Below, piece after piece: positions 1 to 6,789 of a stretch of 6,871 bases of DNA. Both the position numbers and the translations under genes were made by a program. The notes under the pieces were generated by a model, which worked only from the letters and a program-made list of their open reading frames with translations, had not been told where the DNA came from and did not search any database. Source of the DNA: Flavobacteriaceae bacterium (GTDB taxonomy: Bacteria; Bacteroidota; Bacteroidia; Flavobacteriales; Flavobacteriaceae); the NCBI GenBank assembly GCA_018662905.1, contig JABJFE010000159.1, positions 1-6,871 on the forward strand, read 5' to 3'. The number at the start of each line of letters is the position of its first letter. The first letter of the stretch is position 1.

Positions 1-720
1 CAAAAAAATTCTTCTGAAAAAGGTAAAATTGTTTCTTACGATATTGAAAATATTTCACCAGATATGTCATTTTTAGAAATGATGGATGTTCTTAACGAAC
101 AATTAACTGAAAAAGAGATTGATCCTGTAGCTTTTGATCACGATTGTAGAGAAGGAATATGTGGTTCTTGTTCTATGTTTATTAATGGAGAAGCTCACGG
201 ACCAGATAGACTTGTTACTACATGTCAGTTGCACATGAGAAAATTTAAAGATGGAGACACAATTCATATTGAGCCATTTAGAGCAAATTCTTTTCCAGTT
301 ATAAAAGATTTAGTCGTGGATCGATCTTCATTTGATAGAATTCAACATGCAGGAGGTTATATTTCTGTAAATACATCAGGAAACACACAAGATGCTAATG
401 CTATTCCAATAGAAAAAAATAGTGCTGATAAGGCATTTGATGCCGCTACATGTATAGGCTGCGGGGCTTGTGTCGCTACATGTAAGAATTCAAGTGCAAT
501 GTTATTTGTATCCGCAAAAGTTTCGCAGTTTTCTCTTCTTCCACAAGGTAAAGTAGAAGCGAATGATAGAGTTTTGAATATGGTAAAACAAATGGATGAA
601 GAAGGCTTTGGTAACTGTACAAATACCGGGGCATGTGAGGTAGAATGCCCTAAAGGAATATCATTGGAGAATATTGCTAGAATGAATAGAGAATTCTTAA
701 AAGCTAAAATTTCATCTTAG
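1..720 (+). CDS. sdhB: Succinate dehydrogenase/fumarate reductase iron-sulfur subunit, 5'-partial
   Basis: This is the electron-transfer subunit of complex II. It passes electrons from the SdhA flavin to the membrane quinone site and sits on the cytoplasmic face of the inner membrane. The frame is open from base 1, and the 239 visible residues align with Bacteroidota SdhB from just after the N-terminus, so about 10 residues are missing upstream. The ATG at 64 is internal. Counting from base 1, the N-terminal [2Fe-2S] ferredoxin domain has the motif CREGICGSC (Cys49, 54, 57) plus Cys75. The C-terminal domain has CIGCGACVATC (Cys151, 154, 157, 161) and NCTNTGACEVECP (Cys206, 212, 216). By family knowledge, 151/154/157/216 bind [4Fe-4S] and 161/206/212 bind [3Fe-4S]. 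The gene appears intact to its TAG. It is probably the last gene of an sdhCAB operon, as is usual in Bacteroidota; sdhC and sdhA are not in the window. Fumarate reductase is the alternative name, but the sequence fits the SdhB type. Confidence 0.96.
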   Translation, partial: QKNSSEKGKIVSYDIENISPDMSFLEMMDVLNEQLTEKEIDPVAFDHDCREGICGSCSMFINGEAHGPDRLVTTCQLHMRKFKDGDTIHIEPFRANSFPVIKDLVVDRSSFDRIQHAGGYISVNTSGNTQDANAIPIEKNSADKAFDAATCIGCGACVATCKNSSAMLFVSAKVSQFSLLPQGKVEANDRVLNMVKQMDEEGFGNCTNTGACEVECPKGISLENIARMNREFLKAKISS

Positions 721-727
721 ATATTAA

Positions 728-754
728 ATTATTTTCTTAACACAAGAAAATGAT
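728..754. terminator. Possible hairpin at the convergent sdhB / paraoxonase-homologue junction
   Basis: An 8-bp perfect inverted repeat, ATTTTCTT (731-738) and AAGAAAAT (744-751), surrounds a 5-nt loop. It can be extended outwards by a T-G wobble and two A-T pairs to 728-754. It lies at the meeting point of two convergent genes, overlapping the stop and last codons of the minus-strand gene, where a shared terminator would be expected. The stem is nearly all A-T and no strong U-run follows on either strand, so function as an intrinsic terminator is only a weak inference. Confidence 0.3.
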
Positions 755-1760
755 CATCCATTACATTTCCCATTAGGATTATATTTCCAAAAGGTGCGGC
801 AACTGTAGATCCAGACATAGCTTGTCCTTTTTCTAAATAAATATTTTCTTTAATATAATTATTCTTTTCAATGTATTTTATTGATATAATTTCTGATGGT
901 GCAAATTCACTGTTGCCTTTTGAATACGAATCAAAATGTAGAAGACTTGGATGGGCTCCTACCCACAGATTGTTATCTGTATCAAATTCAATATTATCCA
1001 CACCTGTTCCACAGTAAATATCCTCAACAAAAGACAAAGAATTATCATGATTTTTTTTAAACACTTTTATATAAAACTTTCTAGGAGAAGCAACAAAAAG
1101 CAATTCTTTTTTTGAATTATAATTAATTCCATTAGCAAATGGTATCCCATTTGCCACTTCCTTGAATTTCAATCCGTCAAAAAAAACAACATTTGAAATA
1201 GGTAGCCCTAAATAATCTTCAGCTAAACGTAATAATCCATATTTATACTTGTGATCGTTAGTGAAATACAAACTATTTTCATTAATTAACACAACATCGT
1301 TTGGACTTAAAATCATCGGATTATCAAGCGTTTTTAAATGAGTAAGTTTAGTTCCAATTAGTTTAAAAACTTCTATATACTCTTTTTCAATAGTATGGTT
1401 TACAACAGCAATTGTAGTAATGCTGTCTGTTCTGAAAATTGAAATTCCATGAGGAGCAAATGGTTTATTAAATTCTTTTGTAAGAAGAATAGGTTCTGAT
1501 TCAATTTTCTTTAAATCGATATAATATAGGCCTCCTTTTTCTTGTTCATTTGCAGGAAAAGCTTTTCTTTTTGTTGAAGATATTATAGCAAAACTATCAA
1601 CGTGATTTATAGTAATATCTTCTGCTCCAACAATATTTATTTTAGTGAATATTTCCCCTTCGAACTTATTTTCAATTATTCTAAAATAACCTGTACTCAA
1701 AAAAATATTAAATATATATAGTCCAAGAATAACCAAAATTATGATGGAAATCTTTTTCAT
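729..1760 (-). CDS. Paraoxonase/arylesterase (PON) family six-bladed propeller hydrolase, membrane-anchored
   Basis: This is a 343-residue protein (human PON1 has 355). The family hydrolyses lactones and aryl esters with a central calcium ion. Residues 4-22 are a hydrophobic stretch with no lipobox, so it is probably an uncleaved signal anchor that leaves the propeller in the periplasm; PON1 also keeps its hydrophobic N-terminus. The PON motifs appear in order: GAEDI (Glu47, Asp48), PHGI (His104), VVNH (His122), PND (Asn154, Asp155), TNDH (167-170), ANGI (Asn210), VDNI (Asp255, Asn256), LWVGAHP (265-271) and a C-terminal GSTVAAPFG. These match the PON1 calcium ligands E53, D54, N168, D169, N224, D269 and N270, and the H115/H134 dyad. 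The free Cys284 of PON1 is Ala269 here, and the PON1 disulfide is absent because only Cys250 is present. The start is the ATG in the ATGA overlap with the preceding lipoprotein gene, which suggests translational coupling. The natural substrate cannot be read from the sequence; lactonase activity is a family-based guess. Confidence 0.88.
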   Translation of the reverse strand: MKKISIIILVILGLYIFNIFLSTGYFRIIENKFEGEIFTKINIVGAEDITINHVDSFAIISSTKRKAFPANEQEKGGLYYIDLKKIESEPILLTKEFNKPFAPHGISIFRTDSITTIAVVNHTIEKEYIEVFKLIGTKLTHLKTLDNPMILSPNDVVLINENSLYFTNDHKYKYGLLRLAEDYLGLPISNVVFFDGLKFKEVANGIPFANGINYNSKKELLFVASPRKFYIKVFKKNHDNSLSFVEDIYCGTGVDNIEFDTDNNLWVGAHPSLLHFDSYSKGNSEFAPSEIISIKYIEKNNYIKENIYLEKGQAMSGSTVAAPFGNIILMGNVMDDHFLVLRK

Positions 1761-3352
1761 TTTATAACAATTTTTTCTTCAAGTATCCAATTTGCTCTAA
1801 TTACAAATTCTTCTTCGTAGTGAAACACCTTTTCAGGCTGTATTCTATTTACAAAACTTCCAGTATCCCAACTTTGATTTTTATTTTTGTCGAAGATGAT
1901 TTTTACAAAATAATCAGCAGGTTTTAAATACTCAAAAACACAAGAATCATCAAAAGAGTTCAATATTTTTTTTCTAATTATTTCATCCTTATTATTAGTT
2001 AAATGAACTATGACAGGAAATTCTTTCACATTAGTTATTCCAAGTTTTAAGGTTCCGTAATCTGTCCTACTTTTGGTTTTAAATTTATAGCTAACAGTAT
2101 CATTTGTTGCATCAAAAAAATCTACAATTGCATTTGGGTATAGGTTAATGATATAATTATCGTTGGGCAATAATTCAAAATCAAAATTTAAATCAAATTT
2201 GTTTTTATCTATCTCAACTTTAAAAGGAACTAAAAGAGAATCTTTATTTAAAACATTGATATATTTTTTATCAACATAAGTTAATGGAATATTACTTAAT
2301 ATTTTAAACTTGTCATTTAGTTCTAAAACTGATTTAGTTGAAGGACTAATTACTAAAGAATCTTTATCCATTTCCTTAAATTTCAATGTATATCTTTCCT
2401 TATATTTAGGCGTTTTTACAATGAACTTTAAAGAATCGTATTTAATAGTTTTAAACCAGTAATTTAAAGTGTCTGAACTTTTATTTTTAGTAATAATGGA
2501 TTCTGTTTTTTTATCATCTATCAATTTAATTTCAGCACCCTTGTAATCACCTTTAAATCCAAAGCCTATTCTATTTTCTGACTCTAAAAATGGTTTAAAA
2601 CTTTTAAAAGAAACCTCCTCTTTAAATAATTTTATTTCTAAACTTTCATTTGTGGGTAGGTTTATGAAATCATCAATAAATCCAATTTTTTCAAATTCAG
2701 GATCAAACTTATAATTACTATTTTCATCTTTTAGGGCTACTAACAAATATTCTCCTTTTTTTAAGTTTGTCATTTTAAAATTGGTCGAATCAAGAGTGCT
2801 ACCTACGTAATTTGGTAATCCATTGAATATTATTGAATCAGTATAGTTTTTATTTACAGGATATAAAAAAGTTGAAATAAAATCATCGGACTTTCTTTCA
2901 AGAGAACTAGTAATATTACCCGAGACATGTAGTGAATCAACATATTCCCCTGTAGAAAAAGCGTATTTAAAGAACGGAAGCTTATTTTCTTCATTGTTAT
3001 CTACCACACTTTGACCAAAATTAAAAACGTAAGTATTGTCTTTGTCGAGTTTTTCTTTTATGTCTATTTGAATATATTTTGATGCTCCAGATTGAGGGCT
3101 AATTGAATAAAAACTTTTATCAAGTGGGGGAGATACAACAAGTTGTTTTCTAAAATCCTTAAGCTTTATGTATTCGTTAAAATAAAGTCGTATTCTTTTT
3201 TGATCAAAATTTATTGAGTTTTCTACTGGTTCAGCGTTGACTAGAATTGGAGGATCTTCATCTTTTGGGCCACCTTCAGGGATTCCCCTTTTAGCACAAT
3301 TAATTAATGAGGTGCAAATTAGAACCAAAAAAATTAATTTTATTTTTTTCAT
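1757..3352 (-). CDS. Outer-surface or periplasmic lipoprotein with SbsA/Big_5-type Ig-like domains
   Basis: This is a 531-residue protein of a type common in Bacteroidota and usually annotated only as an Ig-like domain-containing protein. Residues 1-19 form a lipoprotein signal with a charged MKKIK start, a hydrophobic core and the lipobox LINC, so Cys19 is the expected lipidated residue. A family-typical segment with GGPKDEDPP (27-35) follows. An SbsA/Big_5-like Ig domain spans about 34-135. A second stretch of similar layout lies at about 340-427 (…NYIINLYPNAIVDFFD… echoing …NTYVFNFGQSVVDNN…). After each comes a small beta-rich region with a DxNxNxxxD loop: Asp209-Asp217 and Asp488-Asp496. 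No catalytic motif is visible, so a structural or binding role is inferred. It is the first gene of a two-gene unit and its TGA overlaps the start of the paraoxonase homologue. The start is the ATG giving the complete signal peptide, preceded by an A-rich stretch. The exact function is unknown. Confidence 0.85.
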   Translation of the reverse strand: MKKIKLIFLVLICTSLINCAKRGIPEGGPKDEDPPILVNAEPVENSINFDQKRIRLYFNEYIKLKDFRKQLVVSPPLDKSFYSISPQSGASKYIQIDIKEKLDKDNTYVFNFGQSVVDNNEENKLPFFKYAFSTGEYVDSLHVSGNITSSLERKSDDFISTFLYPVNKNYTDSIIFNGLPNYVGSTLDSTNFKMTNLKKGEYLLVALKDENSNYKFDPEFEKIGFIDDFINLPTNESLEIKLFKEEVSFKSFKPFLESENRIGFGFKGDYKGAEIKLIDDKKTESIITKNKSSDTLNYWFKTIKYDSLKFIVKTPKYKERYTLKFKEMDKDSLVISPSTKSVLELNDKFKILSNIPLTYVDKKYINVLNKDSLLVPFKVEIDKNKFDLNFDFELLPNDNYIINLYPNAIVDFFDATNDTVSYKFKTKSRTDYGTLKLGITNVKEFPVIVHLTNNKDEIIRKKILNSFDDSCVFEYLKPADYFVKIIFDKNKNQSWDTGSFVNRIQPEKVFHYEEEFVIRANWILEEKIVIK

Positions 3353-3390
3353 TGTTTTATATTAAAGCAAAATAACAATTATTTTCTCTA

Positions 3391-3417
3391 ATTCTATTTT
3401 AATTGAATAAATAGAAT
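3391..3417. repeat. Perfect 9-bp inverted repeat in the divergent intergenic region
   Basis: ATTCTATTT (3391-3399) and its exact reverse complement AAATAGAAT (3409-3417) are separated by 9 nt. A third copy of the TAGAAT core follows at 3423-3428, so the core occurs once inverted and twice direct within 38 bp. The repeat sits in the 96-bp region between the divergent lipoprotein and glyS starts. An operator for a dimeric regulator is one possibility. The region is so AT-rich that chance is also plausible, and no known regulator motif was recognised. Confidence 0.4.
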
Positions 3418-3436
3418 ATATATAGAATTTTACTCT

Positions 3437-3444
3437 TATTTTTG
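3437..3444 (+). promoter_or_regulatory. Candidate Bacteroidota -7 box (TANNTTTG) for the glyS operon
   Basis: TATTTTTG matches the Bacteroidota primary sigma -7 consensus TANNTTTG exactly. Its last G is 5 nt before the A of the glyS ATG at 3449, so transcription would begin at or very near the start codon. No TTG (-33 element) lies at the usual spacing; the nearest upstream TTG is at 3403-3405, too far away. The match is therefore to one element only, in T-rich DNA where chance matches are common. Confidence 0.35.
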
Positions 3445-3448
3445 TTTT

Positions 3449-4984
3449 ATGAGTACAGATGATAAGTTTAAAAAAGTAATTTCCCACGCTAAAGAATATG
3501 GATTTGTTTTTCAATCTAGCGAAATATATGATGGTCTAAGCGCAGTATATGATTACGGGCAAAATGGTACAGATCTTAAAAATAATATTAAGGATTATTG
3601 GCTCAAGGCTATGGTTCAATTAAACGATAACATTGTAAATATAGATTCAGCTATTTTGATGCACCCTAAAATATGGGAAGCATCTGGTCATGTTGATGCA
3701 TTTAATGATCCGTTAATTGACAATAAGGACTCAAAAAAAAGATATCGCGCAGATGTTTTAATTGAAGATTATCTTTCTAAAATTGACAATAAAATTCAAA
3801 AAGAAATCTCAAAAGCAAAAAAAAGATTTGGCGAAGACTTTGATGAAGAACAGTTTGTTTCAACAAATTCAAGAATTTTAAATTATAATAAGAAAATCAG
3901 TGATATTACTAATGTTTTTAGTGAATCTTTAGAAAATGATGACCTAAAAGCTTTAAAAAAGTTAATAGAAGATTTAGAAATTGCATGCCCTGTTTCAGGG
4001 TCAAAAAACTGGACAGATGTAAAACAATTCAATTTAATGTTTGGCACCAAATTAGGTGCATCTGCTGAAAGTGCGATGGACCTTTACTTAAGACCTGAAA
4101 CTGCTCAAGGTATTTTTGTTAATTTTCTAAATGTTCAAAAAACTAGCAGATTAAAAATTCCTTTTGGGATAGCTCAAATAGGTAAAGCATTTAGAAATGA
4201 AATTGTGGCTAGACAATTTATATTCAGAATGAGAGAGTTTGAACAAATGGAAATGCAGTTTTTCATTAAACCAGGAACTCAACAAGAATGGTATGCTAAA
4301 TGGAAAAAAAATAGATTAGCATGGCACCTTTCGCTGGGATTAGGAGAAGACAATTACAGATTTCATGATCACGATAAACTTGCCCATTATGCCGATGCCG
4401 CTTGTGATATTGAGTTTAATTTTCCATTTGGGTTTAAAGAACTCGAGGGAATTCACTCTCGAACTGATTTTGACCTTACTAGTCATGAAAAATTTTCTTC
4501 AAAAAAAATAAAATATTTTGATACAATTTCTAACGAAAGCTTTACGCCTTATGTTCTTGAAACGTCAATAGGTTTAGATAGAATGTTTTTAGCTGTTTTT
4601 TCAAAATCTCTAATTGAAGAAAAACTTGAAGACGGCTCTTTTAGAACTTTATTAAAATTTCCAAAAATCCTTTCTCCTAAAAAAGTTGCAGTTCTCCCTT
4701 TGTTGAAAAAAGATGGTCTTCCGGAATTATCAAAACAAATATTAGAAGAATTTAAGTGGGATTATAATTGTGTTTATGATGAGAAAGATGCTATTGGAAG
4801 AAGATATAGAAGGCAAGATGCTTTAGGAACCCCTTATTGTTTGACTGTAGACCATCAGTCTCTTGAAGACGGAACAATAACTATTAGAGATAGAGATACA
4901 ATGAAGCAACAGAGATTAACAGTCCAAGAAGTAAAAAATAAAATAAAAACTGAATTAGATTTAAAATCTTGGTTAATATTTTAA
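3449..4984 (+). CDS. glyS: Glycyl-tRNA synthetase, class II, homodimeric type
   Basis: The enzyme charges tRNA-Gly with glycine using ATP in the cytoplasm. It has 511 residues, the normal length for the Bacteroidota alpha2-type enzyme; it is not the alpha/beta tetramer of Proteobacteria. Landmarks in order: N-terminal FKKVISHAKEYGF and YDYGQNG (7-40); motif 1 region around HPKIWEASGHVDAFNDP (72-88); an insertion with FNLMFGT (194-200); the glycine-site segment LRPETAQGIF (214-223); motif 2 FRNEI…FRMREFEQME (248-268); motif 3 ETSIGLDRMF (371-380); and a C-terminal anticodon-binding domain from about 412, with RRYRRQDALGTPY (451-463) and TIRDRDTM (478-485). The insertion before FNLMF has one Cys (180) where many GlyRS have a Cys4 zinc site, so zinc binding there is probably lost. 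The chosen ATG gives the full family N-terminus. It is the first gene of a tight unit with xth 1 nt downstream. The gene is often called glyQS or glyS. Confidence 0.97.
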   Translation: MSTDDKFKKVISHAKEYGFVFQSSEIYDGLSAVYDYGQNGTDLKNNIKDYWLKAMVQLNDNIVNIDSAILMHPKIWEASGHVDAFNDPLIDNKDSKKRYRADVLIEDYLSKIDNKIQKEISKAKKRFGEDFDEEQFVSTNSRILNYNKKISDITNVFSESLENDDLKALKKLIEDLEIACPVSGSKNWTDVKQFNLMFGTKLGASAESAMDLYLRPETAQGIFVNFLNVQKTSRLKIPFGIAQIGKAFRNEIVARQFIFRMREFEQMEMQFFIKPGTQQEWYAKWKKNRLAWHLSLGLGEDNYRFHDHDKLAHYADAACDIEFNFPFGFKELEGIHSRTDFDLTSHEKFSSKKIKYFDTISNESFTPYVLETSIGLDRMFLAVFSKSLIEEKLEDGSFRTLLKFPKILSPKKVAVLPLLKKDGLPELSKQILEEFKWDYNCVYDEKDAIGRRYRRQDALGTPYCLTVDHQSLEDGTITIRDRDTMKQQRLTVQEVKNKIKTELDLKSWLIF

Positions 4985-4985
4985 A

Positions 4986-5750
4986 ATGAAAATCATTTCT
5001 TATAATGTTAATGGAATTAGGGCTGCTATAAAAAAAGGTTTTATAGAATGGCTTAAAAACTCAAATACAGATGTAATTTGTATTCAAGAAATTAAAGCTA
5101 ATACTGATCAGTTAGATTTAAATCTTTTTCAGGAAATAGGATACAATTATAATTATTGGTTTTCTGCACAAAAAAAAGGATATAGTGGAGTAGCGATATT
5201 GTCAAAATACAAGCCTAATCATATTGAATACGGAACAGGAATTGACCACATGGATTTTGAAGGTAGAAACCTAAGAATTGATTTTGAAAAAATTTCAGTA
5301 ATGAGTCTTTATTTACCATCAGGAACTAATGTAGCTAGACTCGAATACAAATTTCAATATATGAAAGAGTTCATGGCTTATATTGGAAAATTAAAAGAAG
5401 ACATTCCAAATTTAGTAATATGTGGAGATTATAACATTTGTCATGAAGCAATTGACATACATGACCCTATTAGAAATTCTAAAATATCAGGTTTTCTTCC
5501 TTGGGAAAGAGAATGGTTGTCAGATTTTATGGGTATGGGCTTTACAGACTCCTTTAGAAAACTCAACAAAGACCCTGACAGTTATAGCTGGTGGAGTTAT
5601 AGAGCCAACTCTAGAGTAAACAATAAAGGATGGAGAATTGATTATAATTTGGTTTCAAATACATTAAGTGATAAAATTAAATCTTCGACAATTTTAGACA
5701 AGATTGTTCATTCTGATCATTGTCCAATAGTTGTTGAATTAAATTTATAA
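4986..5750 (+). CDS. xth: Exodeoxyribonuclease III, AP endonuclease of the ExoIII/APE1 family
   Basis: This enzyme cleaves DNA 5' of abasic sites and removes 3' blocking groups during base-excision repair. It has 254 residues, a full-length single-domain endonuclease/exonuclease/phosphatase fold. All core residues are present: Asn7 in YNVNG, Glu35 in IQEIKA (metal binding), Tyr109 in LYLPSG, Asp148 and Asn150 in GDYNI, Asp219 in GWRIDY, and the Asp244-His245 pair in SDHCPI. SWWSYR (201-206) and GWRIDY are typical of the Xth branch rather than of sphingomyelinase- or LINE-type relatives. There is no signal peptide, so it is cytoplasmic. The ATG lies 1 nt after the glyS stop, and the aldo/keto reductase starts 4 nt after its own stop, so it is almost surely co-transcribed with both. 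No damage-response operator was seen close to it. Confidence 0.95.
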   Translation: MKIISYNVNGIRAAIKKGFIEWLKNSNTDVICIQEIKANTDQLDLNLFQEIGYNYNYWFSAQKKGYSGVAILSKYKPNHIEYGTGIDHMDFEGRNLRIDFEKISVMSLYLPSGTNVARLEYKFQYMKEFMAYIGKLKEDIPNLVICGDYNICHEAIDIHDPIRNSKISGFLPWEREWLSDFMGMGFTDSFRKLNKDPDSYSWWSYRANSRVNNKGWRIDYNLVSNTLSDKIKSSTILDKIVHSDHCPIVVELNL

Positions 5751-5754
5751 ATAA

Positions 5755-6789
5755 ATGAAATATACTTTTTTACCTTCTACAAATATTAAGGTTAGCAAAA
5801 TATGTCTTGGTACTATGACATTTGGAAATCAAAACTCAGAAAAAGAAGGGTTTGATCAGATGGATTTAGCAACTGATATGGGAATTAATTTTATTGATAC
5901 TGCAGAGTTGTATCCTGTTCCTGCCACTGCAGAACTATATGCAGATACTGAAAAAATAATTGGAAAATGGATGAGTAAAAAAAACAATAGAGATCAAATT
6001 GTATTAGCAACTAAAATTGCAGGTCCCGGCGATTATACTAAACATATAAGAACGACTGGGTTTACAAAATCTGCTTTGAGTTCAGCTGTTGATGAAAGCT
6101 TAAAACGCCTTAAAACAGATTATATAGATTTATATCAACTTCATTGGCCGGAAAGAATTACTAATACATTTGGGAAAAGAGATTTTGATTCCTCATTTAA
6201 TGATAAATGGGAAGATAATTTTGAAAATGTACTTTTTAATTTAAAAGAAATTATATCAAGTGGAAAAGTAAGGCAAATTGGAATATCAAATGAAAATCCA
6301 TGGGCTTTTATGAAATATTTAGAATTGTCTAAGAAAAAATTGCCTAAAACAATTACTATTCAAAATCCTTATTCACTTTTAAATAGACTTTTTGAGATTG
6401 GAAATTCAGAAATTTGCATGAGAGAAGATGTTGGTTTACTGGCTTATTCTCCGCTTGGTTTTGGAGTATTAAGCGGTAAATATTTAAATGGAAATATGCC
6501 CGAAGACAGTAGGTTAAAATTATTCCCAAATTTAAGTAGATTTTCTGGCGAAAATTCTATGAAAGCTACCAGTATGTATTATAATATTTCAAAAAAACAT
6601 GATTTGTCATTAACTCAAATGGCCTTATCATTTGTAAATTCTAGACCATTTGTAACAAGTAACATAATTGGTGCGTCTAAACTAAATCAATTGAAAGAAA
6701 ATATTGAAAGTATAAACATTGATTTAAGCGAAGATGCTTTGAAAGACATTAATGAAGTTCATAAAATTATTCCTAACCCTGCTCCTTAA
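5755..6789 (+). CDS. tas: Tas-like NADP(H)-dependent aldo/keto reductase
   Basis: This is a TIM-barrel oxidoreductase of 344 residues; E. coli Tas has 346 and matches it end to end. Shared landmarks are the N-terminal LGTMTFGNQNSE (18-29), the D…Y segment with ELYPVP, DSLKRLKTDYIDLYQLHWP-like text (115-132, with E in place of the first D pair), the NTFGK segment (137-141), IQNPYSLLNR, YSPLGFGVLSGKYLNG and a terminal PAP. The aldo/keto reductase tetrad is complete: Asp48, Tyr53, Lys87 and His130. The C-terminal GASKLNQLKENIES segment is the usual cofactor-binding region of the fold. The physiological substrate is not known for the family; E. coli tas was found through complementation of a tyrosine requirement, which does not define the reaction. 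It is the last gene of the glyS-xth-tas unit, and its final 17 bases overlap a convergent gene on the other strand. The symbol is by similarity only. Confidence 0.9.
   Translation: MKYTFLPSTNIKVSKICLGTMTFGNQNSEKEGFDQMDLATDMGINFIDTAELYPVPATAELYADTEKIIGKWMSKKNNRDQIVLATKIAGPGDYTKHIRTTGFTKSALSSAVDESLKRLKTDYIDLYQLHWPERITNTFGKRDFDSSFNDKWEDNFENVLFNLKEIISSGKVRQIGISNENPWAFMKYLELSKKKLPKTITIQNPYSLLNRLFEIGNSEICMREDVGLLAYSPLGFGVLSGKYLNGNMPEDSRLKLFPNLSRFSGENSMKATSMYYNISKKHDLSLTQMALSFVNSRPFVTSNIIGASKLNQLKENIESINIDLSEDALKDINEVHKIIPNPAP

Noticed and set aside
64..66. ATG at 64 as the sdhB start
   Set aside because: The frame stays open to base 1 and the upstream codons match the SdhB N-terminal region, so this Met is internal.
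3361..3380. A possible minus-strand -7 box (TTATTTTG) for the lipoprotein gene
   Set aside because: It has one mismatch to TANNTTTG and no -33 TTG at suitable spacing, so it was not strong enough to list as a feature.
3353..3448. A riboswitch, T-box or attenuator upstream of glyS
   Set aside because: The region is only 96 bp, nearly all A and T, and shows no T-box sequence, leader peptide or GC-containing stem set.
5422..5619. A 65-codon open frame on the plus strand
   Set aside because: It lies wholly inside xth in another frame, has no homology I recognise, and xth has all its catalytic residues in the main frame.
5899..5952. A direct repeat at 27-nt spacing within the tas-like gene, encoding TAELY twice
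   Set aside because: The shared DNA is only about 8 identical bases followed by partly matching bases, and Tas relatives have a similar-length segment here. A recent duplication is not needed to explain it.
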